From NCBI GenBank assembly GCA_030278955.1, contig JAOANR010000004.1, positions 60,329,541 to 60,393,540 of the forward strand: a stretch of DNA of 64,000 nucleotides, in the 5' to 3' direction. The position numbers and the translations under genes were made by a program. Source of the DNA: Hygrophila difformis. Lineage: Eukaryota; Streptophyta; Magnoliopsida; Lamiales; Acanthaceae. Position 1 is the first letter of the stretch. Each line of letters opens with the position of its first letter. Positions 43,819-56,323 of this stretch are shown piece after piece. The notes under the pieces are model-generated. The model was not told where the DNA came from and searched no databases. It saw nothing but the letters and a program-made list of their open reading frames with translations.

Positions 43819-45808
43819 GATATTGGGAGCACCGAGCTGCAGAGCACGCACGTACCTCATCCACTTCTTGCATCACACGACTATCAGAGTGGCCCTGTTT
43901 AGCATATTTGACCATTATATCCGCTAATTTTTAGTGTTTGGTAAAGAGTATATTAGACGAGCAGAATGAGCCAAATCTGCTCAAAACCAGTATCAAACAT
44001 ATATACCTACATGTAACCCCCTAGCTTAATCAATTAAGAGTTAGTTGTCCATTATATTTAAAGGGTCCCCTACCTATATATATATATATATAGCTAGTTT
44101 GATTTTTTATACTTCTATTGAGTAGTAATAATATATAGAAGCTTTAATGATAATAATAATATAGTTAGGGCCATGGATTTGGGATTCCAAGAGGCATTAG
44201 AGATAAAACCATGGGGGTTAGCCATCTCTTACCATCTAGTAGTACTTAACTTTCAATTAATAATAATAATAATGGTTGGGGCCCATGACTAGATTAGCGC
44301 ATTTCCAACCCTTGCCCTAGTGGAGTAGTATTTAATTTGAGGTTGTATTGGGCTGTTCCTTACGGTGGGTGTTGTTGGGCCCGTAAATTTCTTGCTCGGC
44401 CCATCAACAAAGACGCGTTTTCCGCTAATGCGCCTTCACCAGTGTGGCGAGTGCACGCACACACTCACAGTCACACCCAATTCCTTCAATTTAGGTACAG
44501 TTTTTTGGGTAAACGGTGACACTCATGTGTCGGCAAATGTGTATGGGAGCCTAAACCACACAAATTATACTCTCACTAACTTTTCACAATTATAAATTAC
44601 TTACCTTTCATAATACGAGTACCATTTTTTCCGAAAAAAATAGGGTGGTAGAAATTCATACTACACTTGTTCAAATTAACAAGATAAAGGAAAGGAATCA
44701 AATTGCGAATACCAACATGATTGAGTTAATTAGGTGAATTTTAAAAAGTAATAATTGTTCGAATGATGTACATTCAATAATTTGATTGTTTACTACGGTC
44801 TATATATGAGAGCTAAACTTAGGCAAAAGTTGTTGGCAAAATGAGTTAAACTTGTACATTGAGTACTTAATAAATTTTGGAAATATTACAATTTCAACCA
44901 CTAAACGTTTCAATTTGTTCTTGCCACATTATCTTTCTTACATAGTTGTGCACCAAAGTGGCCACTTTTTGACTCAAATACGTAGTGCATAATAATAATA
45001 ATTAAAGTGTAAGAATAATACAAGTCGCATTTCCCTTCTTTTTTTTCGTTCATCGTATGAACTTGATCACTACTGCACATTATTAATAATTATAATTAAT
45101 AAATAATCATTCATCCATGTCAGATGTATTTCCCAGGTTAATTAGATATATTAGTCTCAGCCACCCCTTTTGATTAGATAATACTAATATAGTAGGTATT
45201 GCCTTATTCAATCTCCAAATACATAGGCAAACAGTATGAATTTGTAGGAGTATAAATTATAAACCAACTGGTTTAAAATAGCTGCTATTTCAACTTAAAT
45301 TTAAATTTTCTTAATTAAACCAGTTTGCGATCACCTCATGTGATTTAGTTGAAGGTAATTTCATTTTGGGAAACTATCGATCTTTTTCAAATCGAATCAA
45401 ATAAATCATAAAATATATGTATTTTTTAAAATAAAAAAAAAAACTACTTACCAATAAAGTTGAAAGAAAACTTTTTTTCTGCACTCCATATATACGTTAC
45501 AAGCACAATTCTATTTTAAGTTTTTAACCACTGTACATGTTCAAGGCTTTAAACCTAACTACATAACGAATTGATGCCTCCATTAACACCAATTTCTAAT
45601 TATTATTATTATTATTATTGTCAATATTAAACACTAATTAATTGCATGGCTGTACTGTGGCATGAAATAATAAAAACATACAAAAATTAGGGGAAACCCA
45701 CAAAGCAACTTAAGTAAAGCACACATCCAATGATGGATAAAATCAACTAGAGAGTATTGACAAATTGAAATGACATCCAGCTAATATATACTTCAAGCCA
45801 ATATAATA
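42030..45808. other. Long intergenic region with microsatellites
   Basis: Upstream of ENOD93 and onward I see no gene. Simple repeats: a CTG run (~43036-43055), (ATT)n at 43398-43434, and (TA)n at ~43782-43814 and ~44076-44091. A segment at 43895-44000 with GGCCCTGTTTAGCATATTTG resembles one end of a MITE, but the partner end is not clear. Confidence 0.5.
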
Positions 45809-46067
45809 CTCCCTCCGTTCCAGCTAACGTGTCCTGTTTGACTTTTTGACACTGTTCATTGTTCTACTTTGACTCGATTTTATTGCATGTATATATTTCG
45901 AAAAAATAGTCGAGTTTGGTCTTGTTAGAATCGTATAGTCATGTAGTTTTTGAATATATATTTTACATAATTTTTTGTTGTATACATTTTGAGATATTAC
46001 CGATTAAAAAAGTGCATTGGATTCTGTGTAAAAGTGAAACAAGACAAGTTAAGTGAGACGGAGGGAG
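45809..46067. mobile_element. Stowaway-type MITE (best-preserved ends)
   Basis: Ends CTCCCTCCGTTCCAG and GAGACGGAGGGAG inside TA. Internal AGTCGAGTTTGGTCTTGTTA matches the family core. Lies ~680 bp upstream of the peroxidase. Confidence 0.9.
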
Positions 46068-46742
46068 TACTAGTATTATATAATTACACAATGATGTTTG
46101 AAATTTCTACCAAGCCGTCAATGTTTACTTCTCATATCCCACTCACGTTGACTCCTATGTGTCCCCCCTTATTAGCTTGGACTATTTTGGGTCAAACATA
46201 AATTGTTTTAGTGGCTACTCATAAAAAAAGGTGCCTCCTTTATCTGCATGTTGATATTAATACAAATATACAATTACACATTTTGGCGCACACGTTAATT
46301 AATCGTTAACTGCCTCAATATAATAATAATAATTAATCACTTATTTTCTTTCTTATTCAACATTATTAAATGCAAGATAACAATTTTAATTTGCTTAAGA
46401 TGCATGCAACAAAATTATTGCAATGGAACTGCTTTCTATGAATTGCAGAATATACTGAAAAGTTATTCAGCACCATGGAACCTTTTAATATCAGCCAGGC
46501 AGCTGGCACTAAAACATATCAGTAACATTCTACTACTTATTATGTTTCTTTTTTTTTTTTCTTTTTTTTTTTTGATAAAACTATAACAAAAAGAAAAGAA
46601 GAAAATGCCTTTAAATATTGGAACCAATTTTTATCGCCTATAAATACCCCTATTTTGGGGCCGATTCTCTACACCATTATTCGTTACAAACACCCTTACC
46701 AACCTTAACAAAATTCAACAAATCGAGGTTCAGTTTCAACAA

Positions 46743-48125
46743 ATGGGGATGATGAATCTCAATCTGAACTTCAAACTCATGTTCACAATTTCCTTGCTAT
46801 TATTCCTATCAAACTCAGTAACCCTGTCGTTCGGACAAGGCACGAGGGTAGGATTCTACTCTACATCGTGCCCTCGTGTGGAAACCCTAGTTAAATCCAC
46901 CGTTCGATCACACTTCAATTCCGACCGGGCGATTGCGCCGGGTCTTCTTAGAATGCACTTTCACGATTGTTTTGTGAACGGTTGCGATGGATCCATTCTG
47001 ATCGACGGCGCGAACACCGAGAAGACGGCTGGCCCTAACCTTCTCCTCCGAGGGTATGAAGTGATTGAGGACGCCAAGCGCCAACTGGAAGCTGTTTGCC
47101 CCGGCGTTGTCTCCTGTGCGGATATTCTTGCTCTAGCTGCTCGTGATTCCGTCGTCCTGGTACGTAATAATTGGGGGCAAATTGTTTTGTGTATTGCGTA
47201 ATTAGTGGTTAATTATGTTGTGGATCGATCGTGCATGCATGCATACAGGCCGGTGGGGCGAGCTGGGCTGTGCCAACAGGGCGTCGCGACGGGCGAGTAT
47301 CGTTGGCAACCGATACTTCCAATTTGCCTGCTTTTACAGATTCTGTTGATGTGCAAAAGCAGAAGTTTCTGGATAAAGGCCTCAATACTCAGGATCTCGT
47401 CACCCTCGTTGGTATTAATAATTTGTCAATTTATTTTACTATAAATTCAGTAGAATCCAATTTTTGTATAAATGATATATATATATATATATATATATAC
47501 ATATGGAAAAATTTAAAGTTTATTTAACCTAACATTAGGGGGGGGGGGAAAAAAGTCAATAGAAAAAACTACAGTAAAATTTAAACTATATATGTATGAA
47601 CATGGAACATAATATATGCTATATGCTTGAGATCAATAGAAGAAATTAATTAACATCATGTGTAATTTATAATGCAATGTACAATATAATGATGTTTGTT
47701 GTGTAGGTGGACACACGATTGGAACCACGGCGTGCCAATTCTTCGGATACAGACTATACAATTACAACTCAAGCGGCAGCGCAGATCCATCCATCAGTGC
47801 ATCATTTCTCCCCTCATTGCAGTCACTCTGTCCATCCAACGGCAATGGTTCCCGACTTGTGGGTTTGGACAATGGGAGTGAGAATCGATTCGACAGCTCC
47901 TTTTTCAGGAACTTGAGGGATGGGCAGGGGATTTTGGAATCGGATCAGAGGCTATGGACCGACGCCACCACCAGGAGTGTGGTGCAGCGCTACTTGGGGT
48001 TGCGGGGCCTGCTAGGCCTCACCTTTAGCGCCGAATTCGGAAGGTCCATGGTGAAGATGAGTAATATTGAGGTGAAAACGGGAGCAAATGGGGAGATTCG
48101 CAGGCTTTGCTCAGCTATCAACTGA
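46743..48125 (+). CDS. Secreted class III peroxidase
   Basis: Three exons (46743-47159, 47249-47411, 47707-48125) give 332 aa. Residues 1 to about 31 are a signal peptide ([20 protein letters not shown]), and the mature protein probably begins at Gln of [13 protein letters not shown]. Distal haem pocket: [20 protein letters not shown], with catalytic Arg and His. The proximal haem ligand lies in [15 protein letters not shown]. Eight Cys at family positions are visible, including the C-terminal one in RRLCSAIN. These enzymes act in the cell wall, oxidising phenolics with H2O2 (lignin and suberin cross-linking). The start is set by the signal peptide; a TATA-like TATAAATA lies at about 46640. 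Exact subgroup not determined. Confidence 0.95.
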
Positions 48126-49070
48126 TAAAATTGTAGTGATCTGTAGAAATAGGATATATGCAGATGCTGTGATGTTTGTTGTCACTGTACTTGATTTTAA
48201 ATAAAAAGTTTCGTGGATTGGAAAACGGAAACAATGCTATAAAAATTTATTTTGTCCAAAGAAAATATGCCTTTAATTCTTTTGTAAAGGTTGACGAGAA
48301 TACATCTTTGTTAATGGCTATGTATGCACTCTAGTAAGCTTTCATACAAAGAATTTTGTGCGGGTAATTTTATTAAAAATTTCAACAAAAAAAAAATGAA
48401 TAAATATTTAATTTGTGAAGATTAAGTAAAAACGAATAAATATTTAACTCAGCTATGCGATTTTGGACTTTCTACATTATCCCGGCAGACCCAATTTAAT
48501 ATGGAAAAGGAGACAGAAATCTCTTCAAAGCAGAAGAAATAAGGTCTAATCCTCCTAGTCCATAGTGTAAAAAAAAAAAAAAAAAAACAGAAAGAACCTT
48601 GAACTTGATGTCAACAAGACTGTGGCCGTAACAAGAAACAGTAAATCCATTTAAACATTATCCTAAGCTGAATCAATCGAGTTTTTTATAACTTGCTATA
48701 AAGCAGGACGTCAAGATTATCTAGCTCCCGCTGAATGAAAACATAAACTGAACCAACAAAAACCACATGAATCCATGTGCATATCCCAAAAAATACACCA
48801 GAAGGCAAGCATTTACAAACACACAAGTACTGAAAGAAGCATGCCAAAGATCAAAGGAAATGCGTTCAGAACTGAAATCAAAGCTGCACTGACCCACAAT
48901 CTATCAAAAAAACCTCATGGCATTTGTATATTCATTTCTACATATGAAGCACAAACAATTGTATCTATGTAAGTATGTAACAACGTATACCCAACCGTAT
49001 TCTCACAATTTTTAAAGCCCACAACATGTAAAGAAACCAGATATACCTAGTTACGTAATTATATTCATCA
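48126..49070. other. Convergent intergenic region
   Basis: Lies between the ends of the peroxidase (plus) and hyccin (minus) genes. AT-rich, one poly-A run at 48569-48587, no gene seen. Confidence 0.5.
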
Positions 49071-50270
49071 CTAGGAAACCATTAGTACCTCGGGTTTCTT
49101 ATCCTTACTTGGCGTGCTAGCATTCGAAACAGAAGCGCCGGCAGTAACTGTTGCTGCATTGGGGGCTTCTCGCGCCCTTGTATCCAGCCGAACCAAACTC
49201 CGAGTTGCAAGAATTGCTTGAGGATCCATATCGTGTAAAGCTCTCGCATACATACGCCGCACCGCCTCTGATGCTGCATCCTTTACTTGGCCATCAATCA
49301 TTGGACCCATCAGACAATGTCCCAAAATTCTCAATACTGGCTGCAGTAATTCCCATGGCAGAGGAATTCTTTCATCCCTTGTGTCGATAACCTTGACGCT
49401 TTTCACAACATTTTCGAGCTCATCATCATTGAAAAACCCGATATTCTCATGTGGTTGGCTCAGACCTGGGATGCAGGGGCATTCCTGCCCAGCCCAAATT
49501 GTAGCGAATTTACAAAAATCAAATTTTGAGCAATTAGGCATCTGTGAGATTTTCTTGTAGTAGCACTCCAGAGCAACCCCAACAATGGCGGCGCGCTTGG
49601 TTGACTTCACACCGATTTGAGCTTCGAGAGGAGGCGACAGAACCCCAAACAAAGTTGTACAATAATTCAAATTAGATTTCCCAGGGGTGTGATAGAGCGA
49701 GGGTTGAGAGAGATCGGGAATGTGCACGATTACAGGCTTGCCATTGCGTGCCTTACACTCGCAGGAATAGATGAGTAACAAAACGGCCTCAAAACCAGAG
49801 AGTGAGGCCTGACCATCTGCCGGCGGATGATAGATGCGATGAAGGTAAGTGGATGAGATAACGGGGAGATACGCGAGCACGACAGCTCTTAGTTCCGCGT
49901 TGGAGGTAAGATAGGTGTCGTAAAGCCAATTGCATAGTGGATCGTCAACTGAACCAGATTGGGCGGAAGAAAGGGCGGCGGAGACGGCGGAGTAGGCTGA
50001 TTCCGAGAGCAGGAGGGAGCGCGCGGGGGAGTCGGTTTCGGATATGAAGGAAAGAGGATCTTCGTCCTCCGAAGAGGAGGGCAGCAGGGAAGAAAGGAGT
50101 TGAATGCGGGAGCGTGCGGCGGAAACGGACTCCCACCATGAGGGGGTAGCATCTGACGGCTTGCCGCTGGGGGGATCGACGGAAGCATTGCTGTTGGAAA
50201 AGCGGAGGTGGTCGGAGGAGGAGGGGGATGAGGAAGAGATGGAGTCGCGGCGTAGAACGGAATCCATCAA
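49071..50270 (-). CDS. HYC: Hyccin-family protein, PI4K-alpha1 complex subunit
   Basis: Intronless 399-aa gene. After a Ser-rich N-terminus (about 60 aa), the hyccin/FAM126 domain follows: SFISETDSPARSLLLSESAY, NWLYDTYLTSNAELRAVVLA, YLPVISSTYLHRIYHPP, FEAVLLLIYSCECKARNGKP and IPLPWELLQPVLRILGHCLM. In plants this family (HYC1/HYC2) helps anchor the PI4K-alpha1 complex, with NPG and EFOP proteins, at the plasma membrane for PI4P production; this role comes from Arabidopsis work, not this sequence. Two Met codons start the frame (50270 and 50267); the first is taken. The C-terminal ~30 aa are Ala/Thr/Lys-rich and probably disordered. The 5' half is CG-rich. Confidence 0.9.
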   Translation of the reverse strand: MMDSVLRRDSISSSSPSSSDHLRFSNSNASVDPPSGKPSDATPSWWESVSAARSRIQLLSSLLPSSSEDEDPLSFISETDSPARSLLLSESAYSAVSAALSSAQSGSVDDPLCNWLYDTYLTSNAELRAVVLAYLPVISSTYLHRIYHPPADGQASLSGFEAVLLLIYSCECKARNGKPVIVHIPDLSQPSLYHTPGKSNLNYCTTLFGVLSPPLEAQIGVKSTKRAAIVGVALECYYKKISQMPNCSKFDFCKFATIWAGQECPCIPGLSQPHENIGFFNDDELENVVKSVKVIDTRDERIPLPWELLQPVLRILGHCLMGPMIDGQVKDAASEAVRRMYARALHDMDPQAILATRSLVRLDTRAREAPNAATVTAGASVSNASTPSKDKKPEVLMVS

Positions 50271-50756
50271 GATCGGAGGAAATTCGGATTGGATTAGGGT
50301 TGCGGTATGAGGGATACTATTAAATGGTGATTGCCGGTGCAGGGGACCAGGCTGTTTAGGTCCGTTAATCTGATCACCGGATGACTTTCGTATCTGCTTA
50401 TCCCGCAGGTAAATGTTGAATCAATGCTTAATTATGAAACGTCCAGTCTTCCACCCAGCCCTTCCAGTTCCACACTGACACTGGTAGACGTACTAAAATT
50501 GTTTCCAGTTTAGCCCCAACAAGGGAAACGGTTTAATTCGGTAAAAGAAAAAAAAAAAATCATAGTAGTGATTATTACCGCATATGCTATTACTATTAAT
50601 TAGTCTAATTAAAAATAATTAGGGTGTACACTTAAAAATTTATTTGGTTTACACAAAAATCTACTCCAATTATGAAGAGAAATGACAATAAATGATGCAT
50701 GTGGAAAAAATGTGTATAATAAATTAATAATAATGATGCATCAACTACTTGCTTTA

Positions 50757-50906
50757 AGGGGATGTAGATGATGGTCAAGTTCTCCGACTCTCAACCTATA
50801 GGGATTCGATTCCCCTGTCCCCCCTCTTTATTCATTTATAACTCATGTGACATGAGCTCCTAACACCCTTTTCTAGTTTGCATAGTCATGAAGGAAAAAA
50901 AACCTA
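50757..50906 (+). mobile_element. Probable SINE
   Basis: Box B-like AGGGATTCGATTCCCC about 55 nt from the start, body TTTATTCATTTATAACTCATG and tail A8. CTACTT(TT)GCTTTA flanks both sides with a 2-nt difference. Resembles the SINE at 16895. Confidence 0.6.
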
Positions 50907-50970
50907 CTTTTGCTTTAGCAATAAAAAAATTACTTTTGCTGTAACAGAAAAAGGAGAGAAAATATAAAAA

Positions 50971-51057
50971 TGGGGTGAGAGAGGCTCGAACTCTCGACCT
51001 CAGGATCACTCAAAGCAGCTATGAGACCTACGCGCTAGCCAACTGCGCCACCACCCC
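50971..51057 (-). tRNA. Elongator tRNA-Met (CAT) with intron
   Basis: Minus strand: acceptor stem GGGGTGG paired with TCACCCC (one G-U at the inner end), discriminator A, D-arm GCGCAGTTGGCTAGCGCG, anticodon loop TCTCATA with CAT, and T-arm GAGAGTTCGAGCCTCTC. About 14 nt of intron (roughly AGCTGCTTTGAGTG) lie one base 3' of the anticodon, as is standard for plant elongator tRNA-Met. Total 87 nt, about 73 after splicing. Confidence 0.96.
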
Positions 51058-51788
51058 ATGTTGACCATCCTTCTAAAATATTTATTTTATAAACTAAAAA
51101 TCCGAATAATGTTTGATCTTTGACTTGCAATAAGCAATTCCATTTTCCAAATGTGTTAATTTTTGAATGTCCTCGTTGAAGCTTGAAGGTATGGTGGAAA
51201 GTTAGATTTTATTTATTTTTTTTTGTAATGTTTTTAGATGAATAAATCTTCCTTCACAAATAAGACTTCAAATACCATAACTAAATGAAATTTGTTTTCA
51301 GTTTTTGAACATTTTTTTTTTTTTTTTTTTTTTAATCTCAATTGAAGACACAAGTAACCAGGATTCATCCACAGAGAAACTGAAAACCAGTTACCACTGC
51401 TTTTGTGCATCCTCACATATTCCTATATGCTTCATATTTTACGAATTCTTGTTTGATTGATCACAAAACAGTAGAGCCATATTCTCCTGTATTGCTTCAA
51501 ATCTTCAGTAATTCAATCGAATCTTGCCTTTTAACGTTTAGTAAGCCACCAGACAGGTATCATAGACATGATCCACCTACACAACATGACACAAATTCAA
51601 TGCGTGTATGGCAGGCAACAAAATAATGCAAAAGAGCTTCATGTTTTTTCATCCGGCGGAGGAACAGAATCGATCAGAAGCACAGAAACGAACCACGATC
51701 AATCAATCCAGGTCTGAATTACACACTCTCTACACCACAAAGTTCCTTTACACAACATCATTATCAACATTACAAACACATCACAAAT

Positions 51789-52667
51789 CTAAGGGCTGAG
51801 GGCTTCAAGGGGCGTCTTCCCTTGCCCCGCCTCGAAGTAGAAGATGAGCATCGCCACCATCGCAATCCTCGCGTGCTTAATCTCGGCAAGCTTCAGTCTG
51901 TCCAGCTTCTCCCCATCGGGGATGTAGACTCCATCCTTGAGCGTCCCGGCCAGGGCCAATGGGTCGAAGAATTTCCCGCCGGGATACCCCTGCTCCCCTG
52001 TTGCATTGGCGAAATTCTCGGCAGTTTTCGACCAGGGGGTGGCCCATTCCACCGACTGTGAATCCTGGTCGAAGAAATCCACCCACCTCTTGCTCTCCAC
52101 CCATCCCATCAGCAGAAGCTGAGTCCCCAGAAGCGTGCCGAAGGAGAAGGGCGCCACCGCGCCGGGGGCCGCGCCAGCGAGAAACCAGGGGATGCCGCTC
52201 CATGCCTGGCCAATGAAGATGCCCACCACGGCCAACATCGCCCACCGTCCGTGGATGAGCTCGGCCTCCCTGTACCATTTCAGGAACGCCGGATCCTTCC
52301 CTAACCCTAGAGGATCGAATCCGTAGTCGCCTGGGAGCCTGCGGATCATCGGGATTTTAGGTAAATGGTAAAAGAACTTATCTTGGTGACATAAAAGTAT
52401 TCAATTTTGGGGATTAATTAATTGCCAATTCAAGGGGACTTACGATCCGTCGAGCCACTCGGGGTCGACGAGGTTGCCGCCGCCTCGAACACCTGGGAGC
52501 CAGGACTTCTTGGGAGAAGCGGCCACCACAATGAGCCTCTTGGGAGCCACTCCGGCGGCGCCGACTCTTGCGGCGATTGGGGCGGCGAACAGGGCCTGGC
52601 TCTTCCGGCCGCCGGTCAAGAAGGCGGTTCCCAAGCCATTGAGCAATGCTGCCGATGTGGAAGCCAT
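51789..52667 (-). CDS. LHCB6: Photosystem II antenna protein CP24
   Basis: Two exons on the minus strand (52667-52444 and 52338-51789) give 257 aa. The transit peptide is about the first 48 residues ([20 protein letters not shown]). The mature protein starts near [20 protein letters not shown] and has the first and third chlorophyll-binding helices, [20 protein letters not shown] and [20 protein letters not shown], with the E/H ligands visible. [20 protein letters not shown] and the short C-terminus ending [10 protein letters not shown] are characteristic of Lhcb6. CP24 is a minor monomeric antenna linking LHCII trimers to the PSII core. Coding exons are CG-rich; the 105-bp intron is AT-rich. 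Start chosen for the transit peptide. Confidence 0.95.
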
Positions 52668-52904
52668 TGGTGGGTGCTGTGGGACTTCTTGGATGGGGAA
52701 CTGAGTGTAAGAGATAGATATTATTGGTATATTGTCAATTGTGATCCCACTTAAAGGCCAGGAGGTTATTATGTGAGAAATCAGAGGGAGGAAGGGGCTT
52801 GTGGAGTGTGGCGGGGACAAGTAGGATAAGTGAAATCTGGGAACCAAATCTGAGGGTATTCCCTGGATAGATTTCTGACCAATGGGATCAACAAGTCCAT
52901 CCAC

Positions 52905-54351
52905 ATCCCCATGCTGCTTCCATCCACGTGGACCATTTGGTTGACACTAGTTTTCCATTCTTTTGTTGTTAAGTCCTGGATATTCATTCTCTCATGTTCA
53001 CAAGATTCATGATTCTTGGATCATTTTGGGCCATTTCAAGTTATCAAAATTTCACCGGTTATGGGATGGGAATTGCCCCATCGAGTAAGCACATTGTGGG
53101 CAATTGGGCATCAACAAACTGTGGTTCTTGAAGCCCACAAGCATTCCAGGATGAAACTTGCGGGGGGTTATGACATAGTACAACCACATTCAGAACTTCA
53201 CACTTTGCCCTGAATCATACAAAAATAATGGAAAAATAAATCTTTCAAGTAAAAAAACTTCACTTGAATCCAACCATAAACCCATTAAATTTGAAATGCA
53301 TTCTGATATTGAAAAAAATCACCACGGTTCAAATAGTTGGTCTTTTAGTCTTTATCAAAGTCCACGACTACCCCCACCAAAATTAGGTAACAAAACACCT
53401 TTGCACGACAACCCAAATAATTCAAATTCATAATAAGTATTCCAATATCCAAATATTGAAAAAAAAAAAAAAAACAAACAATGGATGGAAAAACTATATT
53501 CACAATAATAACACTTTAAATATTTACCTCAATTACAAATTACTAGTTTTTTTTTTTTTTTGGTCGATTACAAATTACTAGTTGGTGGCCATACCACCAT
53601 TGCCTAATACATAAATAATTTTCTCTGTTCCTTCTAAAGAGTAAGGCTCTCACAATTTTCCTTTCCTATCAAGAAGTTAGTAGTCAGAAAAGAATTAAAC
53701 AACAAAAGCAGTTCAGTGGAAACCCGAAAGCTGGTTCTTCTTTTTGTGGGAAGCAATAAAAAGGCAATGTAAGGAAAGAACAAGTGGAGGGTCCATTACC
53801 AACCACATTGCATCAACCCCACTACTAATGTAAATTTTCTTTCTTGTGGCTCATTTCTGGCAAGCCCACATTGATGAATCATCGCATTGCCACTTGGAAT
53901 CCCATACCCTTTAGACATCACATATGCCCTCTTGAGTCTCGGCCTCATGTGATCATGAGAATCCATGGACTCCTTTTTCATTCTTACAACTTAATACAAG
54001 AGGGTGGCTGTGGAAAAGCTTATGTGGCCTTTTCTTGAATTCATAGTTTGCAGACATCTGGAGTTGGAACTTTGGGACACTTAAAAGGGGGTGTTGTTCT
54101 CTGAGTGCTGTGAGACTAAGAAAAGAATAAAGAAGTGAGGAGGAATTTGAGCAGTGGAAGACATTTGAAAAAAAGAAAGGAGAATTTATTCTAATACATA
54201 TGCGGATGCTTACCAATTATTGGCTTCTTGGAACTTCAAAAAATAAAATGTAAGGGTACAACTTATTTTTCTATGGTTTATGGTTGGGTACAACCTGGAG
54301 TATTTTTTAAAAAATATTTTTTTTTTGTAATTTACTAGTAATAAACAAATT
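52905..54351. other. LHCB6 upstream and intergenic region
   Basis: No gene recognised. Poly-A (53459-53474) and poly-T (53547-53561) runs only. Light-response elements are likely but I could not point to a convincing one. Confidence 0.4.
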
Positions 54352-54359
54352 GATCAATC

Positions 54360-55572
54360 TAGGGTTGCAACAGAATCGGCCGATTCGTGCTTCGATTCGT
54401 GATTCGATCCGAAATTTTGCTATTCGTATTCGGAATTTTATGATTCGAATTCGAATGAAACATATTCGATTCGATTCGATAGGTAAACAAATAAGAATAC
54501 AAAATCTCAATATTCGATTCGATATTCGTTAGTATTCGATTACATATTTATTATATTTTAATAAAATACTATATATATATATATCTATTACTTATATTTA
54601 ATTAAATTGGTCCAAGCCCAAAATAAGCACAAGAATGTCATTTATAACCTTTCTCATAAGTCTAGCCCAATCTATTACCCATTTAACTATTACCTCCGGC
54701 CCAATCATATGTAACTATATAACCCTTTTCCTATTTGTTTTTAGATACAAAGATTAGGGCACAAATTTGAAAATGCGCCGCCCCTCTTTCATTCTCTCCT
54801 TCTCTTCTACTTTTCTTCTTTCGTTTGAAAAAGCTGGGTTGTTGTGATGCGGTGATGTTGAAGCTTTGAGGTGGAAGCAGATGCCGATGGAGAGGGCTGA
54901 GACCGGCGGCGGATCAGTTGTGTTATGAGCGACGGTAGATGGAGACACGCCGGCGGCAGTGAGAAAGTTACGATGGTGGAGCCGGACGAGACGTTGGCTG
55001 TGAAGAGCGGACGGGAGCAGAGCTCTGCTGTGAAGGCTTGACAGCCGGAGGAGCGAGAGAGACGGGCGGCTGTGGAGCTGGAGATGACGGTTGCCAGAGC
55101 TGTGTGGTGGTGATGAGATGGCAGAGCTGCGGTGGTGTGGTGGAATATTCATTTCTTCTTGAGATGTTCATATTTGTATATGTTAAAATGAGTTTATAAT
55201 AAATTTTAGATTTATTTATTTAGAAGTATTTTTTATTTGATGTTGTGAATAATGTAGATGTATTAGTATTTTTTATGTTTTTATTTTTAGCATATTTTTT
55301 TATGAATTTCGAATCGAATACTTTCGAATCGAATAGAATAACTACGAATCGAAGCGAATATATTTGAATTCGAATAAAATATTATTGTACCAAAATAATC
55401 GAATCGAATATTCGAATCGAAGCGAATAATTCGAATATTTATTTCGAATCGAATACGAATGCTATTTATTATTCGTTTAAAAACCGAATACGAATACGAA
55501 TATTCGAATATTTTTTCGAATACGAATACGAAATAGTAGTATTCGCTTCGATTCGATTCGTTTGCAACCCTA
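54360..55572. mobile_element. hAT element with TTCGATTCG subterminal repeats and CG-rich centre
   Basis: 1,213 bp with ends TAGGGTTGCAA and TTGCAACCCTA, flanked by the perfect 8-bp duplication GATCAATC (54352-54359 and 55573-55580). The first ~180 bp and last ~260 bp are filled with ATTCGATTCG, CGAATACGAATA and GAATCGAA motifs. The centre, 54770-55150, has a different composition (CG-rich) and carries a 132-codon minus-strand ORF of Ser/Leu/Pro/His-rich composition (54754-55152) with no recognised domain. No transposase. Confidence 0.93.
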
Positions 55573-55890
55573 GATCAATCTAAAACTATTTTCAATGTAC
55601 GGGGTGGGGGTATATGTATATTGAATGATCAATGATCATATAGTACAAAACTTAAATTAATTTATATTTTATTTTTGTTCTTTTGAAATAATTGAATTAA
55701 ATACTTGAAATTAAAATTGCATATCATTTTTATTCACGAGTAATATTTTTAGATGGGTCGGTGGATGTACATATTCCTCTTACAAGGAAGGAGCACAAAA
55801 TTAACCAAAAGAATTTTCTCATGGGTGAAGCTAGAGTATTAGCTTACATTTCATTTGAATTACTAAAACACATCCAAGTTCCATTATCTA

Positions 55891-56059
55891 ATGGATGAAA
55901 ACTTACCCAAATGATCAAATCCCCAACTTTCAACTTATGATTAGGGATTGGTTCAATTCCCCATGACATGAGTTTCTATTCCTAACTTTTATTTCCTTGT
56001 AATTTGTGGCATGAGGTCCCATCAAAGTTCCATTTTCTCTTGCTTCCGCTTCCCCAGAA
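55891..56059 (+). mobile_element. Probable SINE (old copy)
   Basis: Contains AGGGATTGGTTCAATTCCCC (box B-like) and CCTTGTAATTTGTGGCATGA, similar to the SINE-like copies at 16895 and 50757. Bounded by AAGTTCCATTATCTA (55876-55890) and AAGTTCCATCATCTA (56060-56074), a 15-bp repeat with one mismatch. No clear poly-A tail. Confidence 0.6.
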
Positions 56060-56080
56060 AAGTTCCATCATCTACTTGTA

Positions 56081-56323
56081 CTTCCTCCGTTTTGATATAT
56101 TTTAAGATATAGAGTAACTTTGATCAAATTTTTTTAATGAAGATATACAAGATAAAATATAGCAAAGTGAGATCTTATTGGATTCGTCTAATAGCGACGT
56201 TTTATAATACTATCAAATTTTTATAATTTTTATTTCTATATAATTTGAGTTATTATGATTCAAATACGTGTCTTGGATTGCGTGAAACGCAGAAATAAAG
56301 CAGTTATTAAAAAACAGAGGTAG
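56081..56323. mobile_element. Stowaway-type MITE
   Basis: Ends CTTCCTCCGTTTTG and AACAGAGGTAG within TA. Core AAGTGAGATCTTATTGGATT present. Sits 6 bp beyond the probable SINE repeat. Confidence 0.85.

Noticed and set aside
49889..50188. Pro-rich minus-strand ORF
   Set aside because: Alternative frame of the Ser-rich N-terminal part of the hyccin gene.
51822..52278. ORFs overlapping the LHCB6 second exon
   Set aside because: Alternative frames of a CG-rich exon; the LHCB6 frame is unambiguous.
54754..55152. 132-codon ORF as a real gene
   Set aside because: Lies wholly inside a hAT element, low-complexity, no recognised domain; kept only as a possible captured fragment.
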